Assembly: GCA_003216575.1 (NCBI GenBank)
Contig: QCIR01000001.1
Coordinates: 186,001-250,000 of the forward strand
Direction: 5' to 3'
DNA from: Prochlorococcus sp. AG-402-M23
GTDB lineage: Bacteria > Cyanobacteriota > Cyanobacteriia > PCC-6307 > Cyanobiaceae
Length of the DNA: 64,000 nt
Shown: in pieces, positions 45,557 to 54,432 of the stretch
Layout: every line of letters begins with the position of its first letter
Position numbering within the stretch: position 1 is the stretch's first letter
Notes under the pieces: generated by a model
The model's database searches: none
The model's input: the letters and a program-made list of their open reading frames with translations, nothing else
What the model was told of the DNA's origin: nothing
Translations under genes and position numbers: made by a program

Positions 45557-46459
45557 ATGTCAAAGCTTCATCCAGTAGTAGCTGTAACTGGTTCCTCCGG
45601 AGCAGGAACAAGCACAGTTAAAAGAGCATTCGAGCATATATTTGCCCGAGAAAATATTGTTCCTGCTGTTGTTGAAGGTGACAGTTATCACCGTTTCGAA
45701 AGAATGCCTATGAAAAAGGCAATGTCTGAAGCACTTTCAAGAGGAGAGAACTTTTCGCATTTTGGACCAGAAGCAAATTTATTCGACAAATTAGAAGATT
45801 TATTTAATCAATATGGAAAAACGGGTGGCGGACAAAAAAGATATTATCTACATAGTCCTGAAGAAGCAGAAGAGCACAATACTCGACTAGGAACAAAATT
45901 AGATCCTGGCCAATTTACTCCCTGGGAGGATATTCCAACAGGAACAGACCTTTTATTTTATGAGGGACTGCACGGAGGAGTAGTGGGTAAAGATTATGAT
46001 GTTGCATCATTTGCCGATTTGCTTGTTGGGGTAGTACCAATCACTAATCTAGAATGGATACAAAAGATACATAGAGATAACGCTGAAAGAGGATACTCAG
46101 CAGAAACAATCGTGGATACAATCTTAAGAAGAATGCCTGATTACATAAATCACATATGTCCTCAATTTAGCCGAACAGATATTAATTTCCAGAGAGTACC
46201 AACTATTGATACTTCAAACCCATTTATTTGCAGAAATATTCCAACCCCAGACGAAAGTTTTGTGATAATTCATTTTAGAAAAGGTTCAAGAGAAAAATGG
46301 GGTATAGATTTCCAGTATTTATTAGGAATGATTCATGACTCATTCATGTCAAGTCCTACAAGTATTGTTGTTAATGGAGGAAAGATGGGATTTGCAATGG
46401 AATTAATTCTTACTCCCATTATTCATAAGATGATCGAAGAAAAAAAAGCAGCAGGTTGA
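45557..46459 (+). CDS. prk: Phosphoribulokinase, class I (proteobacterial type)
   Basis: Calvin cycle kinase producing ribulose-1,5-bisphosphate. P-loop GSSGAGTSTVKRAF at the N-terminus, then EGDSYHRFERMPMKKAM with the substrate Asp, FSHFGPEANL, and YEGLHGG. This is the octameric class I enzyme of proteobacteria, not the class II enzyme of Synechocystis and plastids (which opens with GDSGCGKST). It fits the alpha-carboxysome background of marine picocyanobacteria. Confidence 0.92.
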   Translation: MSKLHPVVAVTGSSGAGTSTVKRAFEHIFARENIVPAVVEGDSYHRFERMPMKKAMSEALSRGENFSHFGPEANLFDKLEDLFNQYGKTGGGQKRYYLHSPEEAEEHNTRLGTKLDPGQFTPWEDIPTGTDLLFYEGLHGGVVGKDYDVASFADLLVGVVPITNLEWIQKIHRDNAERGYSAETIVDTILRRMPDYINHICPQFSRTDINFQRVPTIDTSNPFICRNIPTPDESFVIIHFRKGSREKWGIDFQYLLGMIHDSFMSSPTSIVVNGGKMGFAMELILTPIIHKMIEEKKAAG

Positions 46460-46461
46460 TA

Positions 46462-46492
46462 AATTAATCAAAATATTATAACTATTGATTAA
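46462..46492. repeat. 9-bp inverted repeat after prk
   Basis: ATTAATCAA and TTGATTAAT separated by 13 bases, starting just after the prk stop. AT-only and without a T-run, so it is at best a weak 3' structure. Confidence 0.3.
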
Positions 46493-46520
46493 TAATTTAA
46501 ATAGAAGAAACTAATAAATA

Positions 46521-47000
46521 ATGGCAATAAATATATTCTTCTCATTACTATTAGTATCTATTTTGATATTAATAACATTAGAAGATATAAAAACTATGCT
46601 AATAAGTGAAAACAAATTAAGACTCTTTGCTATTTCGGGTATTATTTATCTAACAAGTTTAGGATTCTCTTCGGAAAAAATAAATTGTATAGATTTAATT
46701 TTTAAAAATTCTATTTCAATGCTTATCATCTTCCTAATAATGTATATAGTAAGTTATATAAGTTATAAACTATTCCGTATAAATTCATTAGGATTGGGTG
46801 ACATAAAACTTTCTTCTATTAGTACATTATGGCTCGGTCTTGAATTGAGTTTTATATCACTATGCATCTCATTTTTAATATCAGCAATATATAGTTTGCA
46901 TTCAAAACTTACCAAAAAATTTAAACTATTCCATCAGTATCCATTTGCACCATTTCTATCAATTGGAATTTTTTGTTCTTGGTTTTTAGATAAACTTTAA
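46521..47000 (+). CDS. Prepilin peptidase-like A24 membrane protease
   Basis: Six hydrophobic segments in 159 residues. The two aspartates of GXGD-type aspartyl proteases are present: LEDIKTMLIS after TM1 and LGLGDIKLSS in the middle. The N-terminal methylase domain of PilD is absent, as in archaeal-type or Tad-type CpaA peptidases. Processing of type IV-like prepilins is the obvious role; no pilin genes are in the window. Confidence 0.78.
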   Translation: MAINIFFSLLLVSILILITLEDIKTMLISENKLRLFAISGIIYLTSLGFSSEKINCIDLIFKNSISMLIIFLIMYIVSYISYKLFRINSLGLGDIKLSSISTLWLGLELSFISLCISFLISAIYSLHSKLTKKFKLFHQYPFAPFLSIGIFCSWFLDKL

Positions 47001-47054
47001 ACGTTCAAATCGCTTTAAAGGCATTCAAGGTATTAAATTAAGTTCAATCACAAA

Positions 47055-47945
47055 ATGCCTGTGTCATTATTCGACTGGTTTGCTGATAGACGAAAAGGCC
47101 AATTTGTTGGCAAAGTCACTCAAGAATCTGAGGAAAGTGACGGTCTATGGGAAAAATGTCCAGAGTGTGGGCAAGTTGTTTATAGAAAAGATTTAATAGA
47201 CAATTGTAGTGTCTGTAATAACTGTGGTCACCACAATAGAATAGATAGTAAAGAAAGAATAAGACTAATTACTGATCCAAATACATTTAAATCAATCAAT
47301 AACCATTTAACCCCAGTTGACCCTCTTGGCTTTAAAGACAGAAGAGCCTACGCAGATAGACTTAGAGAAAGTCAAGCAAGTACTGGACTCAAAGATGGAG
47401 TTTTAACAGGGACATGCGAGGTGGATTCTATCCCAATGGCATTAGCCGTAATGGATTTCAGATTTATGGGTGGATCAATGGGATCAGTTGTAGGTGAGAA
47501 GATTACTAGGCTTATCGAATACTCAACAAAAGAAAAGTTACCTTTGCTAATTGTTTGCGCCTCGGGAGGGGCTCGCATGCAAGAAGGGATGTTAAGTCTT
47601 ATGCAAATGGCTAAGATTTCTGGAGCTCTAGAGAGGCATAGAGATGCGCAATTACTCTATATGCCCCTACTAACGCATCCCACAACTGGAGGTGTAACTG
47701 CAAGTTTTGCGATGCTTGGTGATCTAATACTTGCAGAGCCTAAAGCTCTTATTGGGTTTGCAGGAAGAAGGGTTATCGAACAGACCTTAAGAGAGAAACT
47801 ACCTGATAATTTCCAAACAGCCGAATATCTTCAAGATCATGGTTTCGTAGATACTATTGTACCTAGAACTGAACTTAAAGAAACACTGGCCAAAATACTT
47901 CGGTTACATAAAACACAAAAAGTAAAAGTACAATCTAATACTTAA
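47055..47945 (+). CDS. accD: Acetyl-CoA carboxylase carboxyltransferase subunit beta
   Basis: Fatty acid synthesis. N-terminal zinc ribbon [24 protein letters not shown], then the crotonase-like carboxyltransferase domain with [28 protein letters not shown] and [11 protein letters not shown]. 296 residues. accA is not adjacent. Confidence 0.97.
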   Translation: MPVSLFDWFADRRKGQFVGKVTQESEESDGLWEKCPECGQVVYRKDLIDNCSVCNNCGHHNRIDSKERIRLITDPNTFKSINNHLTPVDPLGFKDRRAYADRLRESQASTGLKDGVLTGTCEVDSIPMALAVMDFRFMGGSMGSVVGEKITRLIEYSTKEKLPLLIVCASGGARMQEGMLSLMQMAKISGALERHRDAQLLYMPLLTHPTTGGVTASFAMLGDLILAEPKALIGFAGRRVIEQTLREKLPDNFQTAEYLQDHGFVDTIVPRTELKETLAKILRLHKTQKVKVQSNT

Positions 47946-48067
47946 AATAAATCAAACTATTGAAAAGAATTCAAGTTCAAAATAGAAGACTTAAAAGAAG
48001 ATAAACTAATAATTGATGTAATTTCTGAAAGCTGCAAAAATGTTTAAAAATTCCAATTATATTTAAA

Positions 48068-49168
48068 ATGATCAACATGAATAATCCGATCCGCATAGCA
48101 ATTGCAGGTTTAGGGTTCGGGGAAAGTGTTCATATTCCTGCATCATTATCTAATGAGAATATTGAGCTTATAGGACTTTGGCACCCTAGAAAAGATAGGC
48201 TAAAAGAAGCATGCACCAACCACAAGCTCTCTGCTTATGAAACATGGGGAAATCTAATAAATGACCCCAAAATTGAAGGTATAATTATAGCTACTCCACC
48301 AGCACAAAGATATGAACTAGCACTCGAAGCAATCAAAGCGGGTAAACATCTTTTACTAGAAAAACCAACTTGCTTAAATTCTGATGAAGTAATGGAGCTG
48401 CAAAGAAACGCTCTCAAAAGGAATCTAAAAATAGCAGTCAATTACGAATATCGAGCAGTACCTGTCTTCATGCAAGCAAAGCGGTTAATTAATGAGAAAA
48501 AACTTGATGAACCATATTTAGTAAAACTTGATTGGCTAATGAGTAGCAGAGCCAATCCAGATAGACCATGGAATTGGTATTCAGATAAAAATTCTGGTGG
48601 AGGTGTATTGGGAGCACTCGGGACTCACGCATTTGACATGATTCATTGGCTGATTGGGCCTACTTATGCTTTAAACTCAATAAATTCAACATCAATTAAA
48701 GAAAGGTTTTGCCCAATAACCAAAACAAATAGAAAAGTGACAAGTGAAGATGTAAGTATTTCGCAGCTACAAATTAAAACTATTAACAACAATTTAATTC
48801 CAGTTCAAGTAAATCTTTCAGCCGTTACAAAACAAAGCAAAGGATTTAGTTTGGAAATCTATTGTAAAAATGGAACATTAATTCTTAGTAGTGATAACCA
48901 AAAGGATTATGTCCACGGATTTGCTCTGTGGTTTTCTGCTCAAGATGACGTAATTAAAAATATTCAACCTGATTCAGATCTGGCTTTTTCAAAGATCTGG
49001 ACAGATGGAAGAATAGCTCCAGTAGCAAGAGTCCAAAGCTGGTGGGCAAAAAGCATACAAGATGGAACACCTATTATTCCCGGCCTGGTCGAGGGATTAG
49101 CCAGTCAAATGGTTTGCGATAAGGTCAAAGAATCAAATTCAATTGGAATGAAGCTTGAAATCAACTAA
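48068..49168 (+). CDS. Gfo/Idh/MocA family oxidoreductase
   Basis: NAD(P)-dependent sugar or inositol dehydrogenase family, 366 residues. Rossmann motif AIAGLGFGESVHIPA, the diagnostic LLEKPTCLNSDE with the catalytic Lys near residue 98, and GGGVLGALGTHAFDMIHW in the C-terminal domain. Substrate unknown. The first ATG and a second at residue 4 are both possible. Confidence 0.85.
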   Translation: MINMNNPIRIAIAGLGFGESVHIPASLSNENIELIGLWHPRKDRLKEACTNHKLSAYETWGNLINDPKIEGIIIATPPAQRYELALEAIKAGKHLLLEKPTCLNSDEVMELQRNALKRNLKIAVNYEYRAVPVFMQAKRLINEKKLDEPYLVKLDWLMSSRANPDRPWNWYSDKNSGGGVLGALGTHAFDMIHWLIGPTYALNSINSTSIKERFCPITKTNRKVTSEDVSISQLQIKTINNNLIPVQVNLSAVTKQSKGFSLEIYCKNGTLILSSDNQKDYVHGFALWFSAQDDVIKNIQPDSDLAFSKIWTDGRIAPVARVQSWWAKSIQDGTPIIPGLVEGLASQMVCDKVKESNSIGMKLEIN

Positions 49169-49225
49169 ACAAATTCAATAAATCTCATACTAAAAATAGA
49201 GAATTTTCAAATTAAAGTTTTTTGT

Positions 49226-49238
49226 AAAAAAAAAAAAA
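49226..49238. repeat. A13 homopolymer upstream of class I aldolase
   Basis: Thirteen consecutive A, flanked by TTTTTTG on the left and TCTTTTT on the right, about 75 bases before the aldolase ATG. Could act as an UP element or as part of a weak 3' end for the oxidoreductase gene. Confidence 0.4.
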
Positions 49239-49311
49239 TCTTTTTAAGTGTAATAAGTCACAAAAGGGGCCTTTGATATGGAATAATCTTAATGAAATTT
49301 TTGTTGCATAA

Positions 49312-50379
49312 ATGGCACTCTCGTACTACGCAGAAGAACTAAAGAAGACAGCAAGTGCCATAGCGCAGCCAGGCAAAGGGATTCTTGCTGTTGACGAATC
49401 AACTAAAACAGTAGGTAAAAGGCTTGCTTCAATAGGTGTTGAGAACACTGAAGACAACAGAAAAGCTTATAGAGGTATGCTTTTCACCACAGAAGGTCTA
49501 GGAAACTTCATAAGTGGAGCAATTCTTTTTGAAGAAACTCTTTTCCAGAACCATCCAGATGGTGAGCCAATGGTTAAAAAGCTTGAAAAACTAGGAATAA
49601 TTCCAGGAATCAAAGTTGATAAAGGCCTAAGACCATTAGCTGGTGGACATGATGTTGAAACTTTCTGTTCAGGCCTAGACGGTCTTGTTGAAAGAGCTGC
49701 TGATTATTACGAGCAAGGTGCAAGATTTGCCAAGTGGAGAGCGGTCCTTCAAATAACAGATGACGGTTGTCCTTCAAAACTTTCGATACGTGAAAATGCT
49801 TGGGGCTTAGCGAGATATGCCAGATCAGTACAAGAATCTGGATTAGTTCCAATCATTGAACCAGAAATCCTTATGGATGGTTCACATTCAATTGAAAAGA
49901 CTGCAGCAGTTCAAGAAGAAGTAATCAAAGAAGTTTATCTGGCTTGCCAGGTAAACGGAGTCCTTTTAGAAGGAACACTTCTAAAGCCATCTATGACTGT
50001 TCAAGGTGCTGACAGCTCAACCAAAGCTGATCCCCAGCAAGTTGCTGAGATGACTATTCGTACAATGGAACGCTGTGTACCAGCAAGTGTCCCTGGTATT
50101 ACTTTCCTATCAGGTGGATTGAGCGAAGAGGCTGCTTCAGTTTATTTAAATTTGATGAATAAGATAGATAGAAAAGCAAAGTGGAATGTTTCATTCTCAT
50201 ATGGCCGAGCCTTACAACATTCATGTTTAAAAGCATGGAAAGGCTCTAATACTGCTGAAGGACAAAAAGCGTTAATAGCAAGAGCCCAGGCAAACTCTGA
50301 GGCTTCAAAAGGATTGTATGTTGCTGGTTCTCAGCCTTCTTCAGACGAACAATTATTCGTAGCTGGATACAAGTACTAA
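49312..50379 (+). CDS. Fructose-bisphosphate aldolase, class I
   Basis: Schiff-base aldolase of 355 residues: KGILAVDESTKTVGKRL near the N-terminus, KVDKGLRPLAG, RFAKWRAV, EPEILMDGSHS, and GVLLEGTLLKPSMTV with the catalytic Lys. C-terminus ends in YKY, where the last Tyr is functional in this class. Acts in glycolysis and the Calvin cycle. Followed by a clear terminator; codon use suggests strong expression. Confidence 0.95.
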   Translation: MALSYYAEELKKTASAIAQPGKGILAVDESTKTVGKRLASIGVENTEDNRKAYRGMLFTTEGLGNFISGAILFEETLFQNHPDGEPMVKKLEKLGIIPGIKVDKGLRPLAGGHDVETFCSGLDGLVERAADYYEQGARFAKWRAVLQITDDGCPSKLSIRENAWGLARYARSVQESGLVPIIEPEILMDGSHSIEKTAAVQEEVIKEVYLACQVNGVLLEGTLLKPSMTVQGADSSTKADPQQVAEMTIRTMERCVPASVPGITFLSGGLSEEAASVYLNLMNKIDRKAKWNVSFSYGRALQHSCLKAWKGSNTAEGQKALIARAQANSEASKGLYVAGSQPSSDEQLFVAGYKY

Positions 50380-50397
50380 GCTAAAAAGTTAGGGAAA

Positions 50398-50432
50398 GGC
50401 TGCTATCTCTAATTTGATAGCAGTCTTTTTTT
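50398..50432 (+). terminator. Rho-independent terminator of the aldolase gene
   Basis: GGCTGCTATC, loop, GATAGCAGTC and seven T. The ten-base stem has one G-U pair in RNA. Confidence 0.88.
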
Positions 50433-50448
50433 GATTTAATTTATCAAT

Positions 50449-51102
50449 TTAAGAAAGAAGAGCACTAAGGATTGATTTACCATCAATTTTGCCTAGGACA
50501 TCATCACAGGCTCTTTCGGGATGAGGCATCATTCCCAAAACATTGCCATTTTTATTAGTAATTCCAGCAATATCATCTATTGATCCATTCGGATTATCGA
50601 AATATCTAAGAGCAACCGAATCATCGTCTTGCAGTTTTTTCAAAACGTCAGAACTACATTGAAATCTACCCTCTCCATGAGCAATAGGGAGTGAAATCGA
50701 ATCAAGTTTTTTATAGTTTTTCATCCAAAATGATTTTGTACTTGCAATAGATAAATTAGCTTTATCACAAATAAAATGAAGATTCTTATTTCTTGTCAAA
50801 GCTCCTTGCAAGATGCCAAGTTCAGTGAGAATTTGAAAACCATTGCAAATACCTAGAACTTTTCCACCTTTATCAACGAACGAGATTAAGGAATTCAATA
50901 CAGGTGCAAACCTTGCTATTGCTCCACATCGTAAATAATCTCCGTAGCTAAAGCCTCCCGGTATAACAATGGCGTCATAACCATCTAGATCAGTAGTTTC
51001 ATGCCAGAGAAAACTTGTAGGGACGCCCAAGCAAGCTTCAGTAGCCCACCTAACATCTCTATCGCAATTTGATCCAGGGAAAACAATAACTCCGATATTC
51101 AT
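50449..51102 (-). CDS. purQ: Phosphoribosylformylglycinamidine synthase subunit PurQ
   Basis: Glutaminase part of the purine enzyme FGAR amidotransferase. The track start at 51159 adds 19 residues encoded within purS; the expected N-terminus [16 protein letters not shown] starts at 51102. Catalytic Cys in [11 protein letters not shown] and His/Glu in MMPHPERA. Starts four bases after the purS stop, so the two form an operon; purL is elsewhere. Confidence 0.96.
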   Translation of the reverse strand: MNIGVIVFPGSNCDRDVRWATEACLGVPTSFLWHETTDLDGYDAIVIPGGFSYGDYLRCGAIARFAPVLNSLISFVDKGGKVLGICNGFQILTELGILQGALTRNKNLHFICDKANLSIASTKSFWMKNYKKLDSISLPIAHGEGRFQCSSDVLKKLQDDDSVALRYFDNPNGSIDDIAGITNKNGNVLGMMPHPERACDDVLGKIDGKSILSALLS

Positions 51103-51106
51103 TATT

Positions 51107-51379
51107 TTAATTTTTAAGTGATTTTTGCTCGTCCTTGAATTCCAAAGTCCAATCCTCAATTACAGGGTTTGCAAGCAAACGATCACTCATTATTTCTATC
51201 TTTGATCGGGCATCCTCTTTACTTGCAGCTTCAATTTCAAGTTCAATAGATTTTCCAATTCTTAGCTGAGTAACTCCATCTATTCCTAATCTCTTAGTAG
51301 CTGACCTTGTTGCTTCTCCAGCAGGATCCAAAACTGAAGGTCTTAAATGAACAAAAACTCTTGCTTTAAATAAAGACAC
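51107..51379 (-). CDS. purS: Phosphoribosylformylglycinamidine synthase subunit PurS
   Basis: Small structural subunit that links PurQ to PurL. The 90 residues contain [21 protein letters not shown] and [14 protein letters not shown], the standard PurS pattern. Upstream of purQ. Confidence 0.94.
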   Translation of the reverse strand: MSLFKARVFVHLRPSVLDPAGEATRSATKRLGIDGVTQLRIGKSIELEIEAASKEDARSKIEIMSDRLLANPVIEDWTLEFKDEQKSLKN

Positions 51380-51472
51380 TTTTATAAATGAAAGAAAAAT
51401 TTACTTTCTTTTTTCTTGGTTAACCCAAGTAAGAAGATTATGGGTTTATTGTAGATAATTTTGAAAACATTT

Positions 51473-51595
51473 CTAATTGATCTTTTCTTTAACTAAAGCA
51501 ACCAATCCTTTACCTAGGCAAGTCAAGCAAGTGTGATAACAATTTGGACTTGTTTTCATATAGCCATTACCACCACACTTTTCGCATGTTTTCAT
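51473..51595 (-). CDS. Small DnaJ-like zinc finger protein (40 aa)
   Basis: Two Cys pairs (TCEKCGGNGYM and TCLTCLGKGLV) follow the CXXCXGXG pattern of the DnaJ zinc-binding region and of small plastid BSD2-like chaperone fragments. The track start is a GTG at 51658; I prefer the internal ATG giving MKTCEKCGG, because the extra 21 residues are low-complexity Ser/Thr/Lys. Possibly helps thiol or metal handling; function unproven. Confidence 0.6.
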   Translation of the reverse strand: MKTCEKCGGNGYMKTSPNCYHTCLTCLGKGLVALVKEKIN

Positions 51596-51801
51596 GCTCA
51601 AAGTAGTAGAAATACTATGAATTTTAGTTTTCTTGGTGGTTGATAATGATTGACTCACGAAAAAGATGTCCGATTAGAATCTATTAATTTGAAAGTGTAA
51701 GAGAATTATCTCCTAACTCTTAAAGAATCGCGGATAAAAACAAAAAATCAACCTATCTTTAATATAAATATGGAAAATTGAATTAATTGCTTAGAGCTCA
51801 A

Positions 51802-52857
51802 TCAAAAGGCGTCTTCAAAAGCTTTTTTAACTCCTCTTTTAAGACTCAAAGAGACAAAATCAATACCAGTTGTAGAGGGTTTCCAAGAGAAATCATTAAC
51901 ACTCTCAAACCATGAATTAAATCGAGTACCAACCATTTGGATCTGAAGGGGTAAAGCCTTACCCTCTATCCAGCATCTACCTTTGATTCGAAGAATTTGA
52001 TATTCCGGAACAAGTTTTAAGAGTATCTGCATCAAAACATCTTGATCAATAGGAGTTTCCAATCTTAAATGTTCACTAATCACATCAATATGGTCATGGT
52101 CATGGTCATGGTCATGGTCATGGTCATGGTCATGGTCATTTAGATCTAAGCGAGAAATATTGATTTGTTCATTATAAATTCCGAGAATTACTGAAGGTTC
52201 AATTTTTCCATTAGATAAGGGCAAAATATTAGCGATGGGATTTGCTTGCTGTTTTACCAAATCCTTAACCGATCGAAAATCTTTTGCAGAGAGCACATCA
52301 GATCTACTTATTAGAACAACATCAGCGGACATCAATTGGTCTCTAAAAAGATCATTTATTGGAGTTAGATGATCAATACTATTGTCATTTGATATTTGTT
52401 CATCAATACTTTCTAAATCATCAACTGGGCTTCCCTTGGAAAGAGCATATCCATCAACTAATGTTACGACTCCATTAATAAAAACCTTACTTCTTATTGC
52501 AGGCCAATTTAGAGCTTGAAGTAAAGGTTTAGGCAAAGCAAGACCACTAGTTTCAATAATAATTCCATCAAGCTGATTTGATCTAAGGAGCAAAGCTTCC
52601 ATTGCAGGAAGAAAGTCCTCTTGAACAGTGCAACATAAACAGCCATTATTCAATTCAACGATTCTTTCATCGACTTCATCCTCAGGGCAAAAACCACAGT
52701 TTTTAAGAAGGTCTCCATCTAAACCTACTGTTCCAAATTCATTAACAACTACAGCTAGACGTTGATTTCCTTCCCTTAAAAGATGTCTTAAGAGTGTGGT
52801 TTTACCAGCACCTAAGAATCCTGTAACGACAGTGACTGGTAGACGAAAATTTTTCAT
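51802..52857 (-). CDS. CobW/COG0523 G3E GTPase with His-Asp repeat
   Basis: Metal-chaperone GTPase of 351 residues. Walker A GFLGAGKTTLLRHLL, the metal-binding CLCC in NNGCLCCTV, Walker B-like IIETSGLALP and ISRSD in place of NKXD. Near residue 243 a run of alternating Asp and His (encoded by eight copies of a hexanucleotide) forms a metal reservoir. The C-terminal CobW_C domain starts near residue 265. Zn or Co delivery is the likely role. It sits 18 bases after the pentapeptide gene and is probably in its transcript. Confidence 0.9.
   Translation of the reverse strand: MKNFRLPVTVVTGFLGAGKTTLLRHLLREGNQRLAVVVNEFGTVGLDGDLLKNCGFCPEDEVDERIVELNNGCLCCTVQEDFLPAMEALLLRSNQLDGIIIETSGLALPKPLLQALNWPAIRSKVFINGVVTLVDGYALSKGSPVDDLESIDEQISNDNSIDHLTPINDLFRDQLMSADVVLISRSDVLSAKDFRSVKDLVKQQANPIANILPLSNGKIEPSVILGIYNEQINISRLDLNDHDHDHDHDHDHDHDHIDVISEHLRLETPIDQDVLMQILLKLVPEYQILRIKGRCWIEGKALPLQIQMVGTRFNSWFESVNDFSWKPSTTGIDFVSLSLKRGVKKAFEDAF
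52091..52138. repeat. Hexanucleotide microsatellite, eight copies of TGGTCA
   Basis: Eight perfect units in tandem, in frame within the CobW-type gene, encoding (His-Asp)n. Each gain or loss would change the repeat by one His-Asp pair without shifting the frame. Confidence 0.95.
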
Positions 52858-52875
52858 CTAAAGTTTTACGATAAT

Positions 52876-53388
52876 TCAGCAACCAAGGCTATAAATTGTA
52901 TCTTGATCAGTTTTAGAATTTTTTCCAGATGCCATAGAGCATAATTCTTTTTGCTGTATTCGACTAATTACTGCATCTGAAAAATCAGCTCCATCAATAA
53001 GAGCATTTGTAAAAGTACTTTCCATCAAAAGTGCACCAGTAAAGTCGACGTCGCTCAAGTTAGCACCTTCAAAATCAGTTGCATATGCCAATGCGTCATT
53101 TAGCTGCGCACCATGCAAATCTGCTCCATTCAATTTACTATTATTAAATACTGCTCCAGTAAGGTTTGATTCACTGAAATTTATGCCCTTCAGATCTAGT
53201 TTGACAAAATCATTTCCACTTAAATCCTGGCTAGACATATCCTGGGAAATATTGAGTTCTTCTTGATTGCGAATCTCAGCAGGTGTTCTTGCGAAAACAC
53301 TTTGAGAAGGAAATACCAAAACAAAGATAAGTAATGCAGCAAAAACAATTTCTTTAAAATCAGAGAAGAAAGAAGTTTTTTTGTTCAT
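52876..53388 (-). CDS. Secreted pentapeptide-repeat protein
   Basis: A signal-type N-terminus (VFAALLIFVLVFPSQSVFA, likely cleavage after VFA) leads into pentapeptide repeats of A(D/N)LXX form: FSESNLTGAVFNNSKLNGADLHGAQL and GANLSDVDFTGALL. The C-terminus has two Cys (KELCSMASG, SLGC) that could form a disulfide. Lumenal or periplasmic location; cyanobacterial thylakoid lumen contains similar proteins of unknown role. Confidence 0.85.
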   Translation of the reverse strand: MNKKTSFFSDFKEIVFAALLIFVLVFPSQSVFARTPAEIRNQEELNISQDMSSQDLSGNDFVKLDLKGINFSESNLTGAVFNNSKLNGADLHGAQLNDALAYATDFEGANLSDVDFTGALLMESTFTNALIDGADFSDAVISRIQQKELCSMASGKNSKTDQDTIYSLGC

Positions 53389-53459
53389 TGGAGTTTAAAA
53401 GGACTTTTAACAGGTAATTTAATTATTCACGTTATGGCAAATAAGGCCAAGAATGAATC

Positions 53460-54077
53460 ATGTCAATGAGCTTAAGAGTAATAGTTCCTCCGCACCCACT
53501 CATATCACATTGGTTAACTATTTTAAGGGACCCTACTACCCCAGAAATCCTTTATGCAACAGGTCTAGAACAACTTGGCACCTGGCTGACTTATGAAGCT
53601 CTGAGAGATTGGATCCCAAGTAAAAAAGAACAGATCACCACTTCAACAGGAACAACTGAATGCTCAATTATTGATCCAAATATTCCTATTTTGGCAATTC
53701 CTTATTTGCCTGCAGGGCTTGAGCTCTTTAGAGGTGCTCGAAATTTAATTCCTAATTCAAATTTGTATCTTGGCGGGCTACCTAAAGAAATTGAGGAAAA
53801 TGCAGGAATTATTTTTTACATAGATCAAATAACAACCGGTAAACATCTTTTAAAAGATTTAAATCAGCTTAAAGATAAAAAAGTTGATGCAAGAAGGATA
53901 AGAGTGATTACAGCATTAGCCTCTAATCAAGGACTTAAAGAAATCGGCGAAAATATTCAAGATTTGAATATTTATTGTGCTTGTATAGATCCTGAATTAA
54001 TATCAGAAAGTGAACTATCACCAGGAATTGGTGATCCATCATTACGTATCAAAACCAGAGTCACCTCATCGGACTAG
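53460..54077 (+). CDS. Uracil phosphoribosyltransferase-like protein with degenerate PRPP loop
   Basis: Overall Upp plan of 205 residues: VPPHPLISHWLTILRDPTTP at the N-terminus, ILAIPYLPAGLELFRGARNLIPN for the conserved IPILRAGL region, and a C-terminal SPGIGDPSLRIKTRV in place of GLGDAGDR. The PRPP-binding loop, normally a DPMLATG type, here reads YIDQITTGKHLL, so one key acidic/proline element is changed. It may be a low-activity enzyme, a regulatory protein like PyrR or specific for another base. Confidence 0.8.
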   Translation: MSMSLRVIVPPHPLISHWLTILRDPTTPEILYATGLEQLGTWLTYEALRDWIPSKKEQITTSTGTTECSIIDPNIPILAIPYLPAGLELFRGARNLIPNSNLYLGGLPKEIEENAGIIFYIDQITTGKHLLKDLNQLKDKKVDARRIRVITALASNQGLKEIGENIQDLNIYCACIDPELISESELSPGIGDPSLRIKTRVTSSD

Positions 54078-54101
54078 CATTTAAAGAAGTTATTCAAAGT
54101 T

Positions 54102-54401
54102 ATGAGCCAATACCGAGATTCAAATTCAGGAAGTTTGGCATCATTAATTAGTGGTGCTGTACTTGGAGCTGCAGGTCTAGCTTGGTGGTTACTTTCTGAA
54201 GCCGAGAAAAGGCAAGAGACTAGAAAGCAAAAAGCAATGCTTTATGCCCCAAGAATTCAAGATGGCTCTGAGGCAACTGAATTAGCATCTGATGGTTTAG
54301 GAAATCAAAGTAATGAACAACTTGAGCAACGTGTTGAACAGCTTAATTCGGCAATAGCAGACGTGCGTAAACAATTAGAAGACCTGGGATCTTCAAATTA
54401 A
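54102..54401 (+). CDS. Small membrane-anchored coiled-coil protein (99 aa)
   Basis: One hydrophobic, Gly/Ala-rich span ([17 protein letters not shown]) near the N-terminus, a charged segment, and a C-terminal heptad helix ([26 protein letters not shown]). I do not recognise a named family. Located between the Upp-like gene and ilvD, with short gaps on both sides. Confidence 0.65.
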   Translation: MSQYRDSNSGSLASLISGAVLGAAGLAWWLLSEAEKRQETRKQKAMLYAPRIQDGSEATELASDGLGNQSNEQLEQRVEQLNSAIADVRKQLEDLGSSN

Positions 54402-54432
54402 TTCTAATTTTAAACAATTAAATAGAAATCAA

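Noticed and set aside
52858-52875. Cobalamin riboswitch upstream of the CobW-type gene
   Set aside because: Only 18 bases separate it from the preceding gene, so there is no room.
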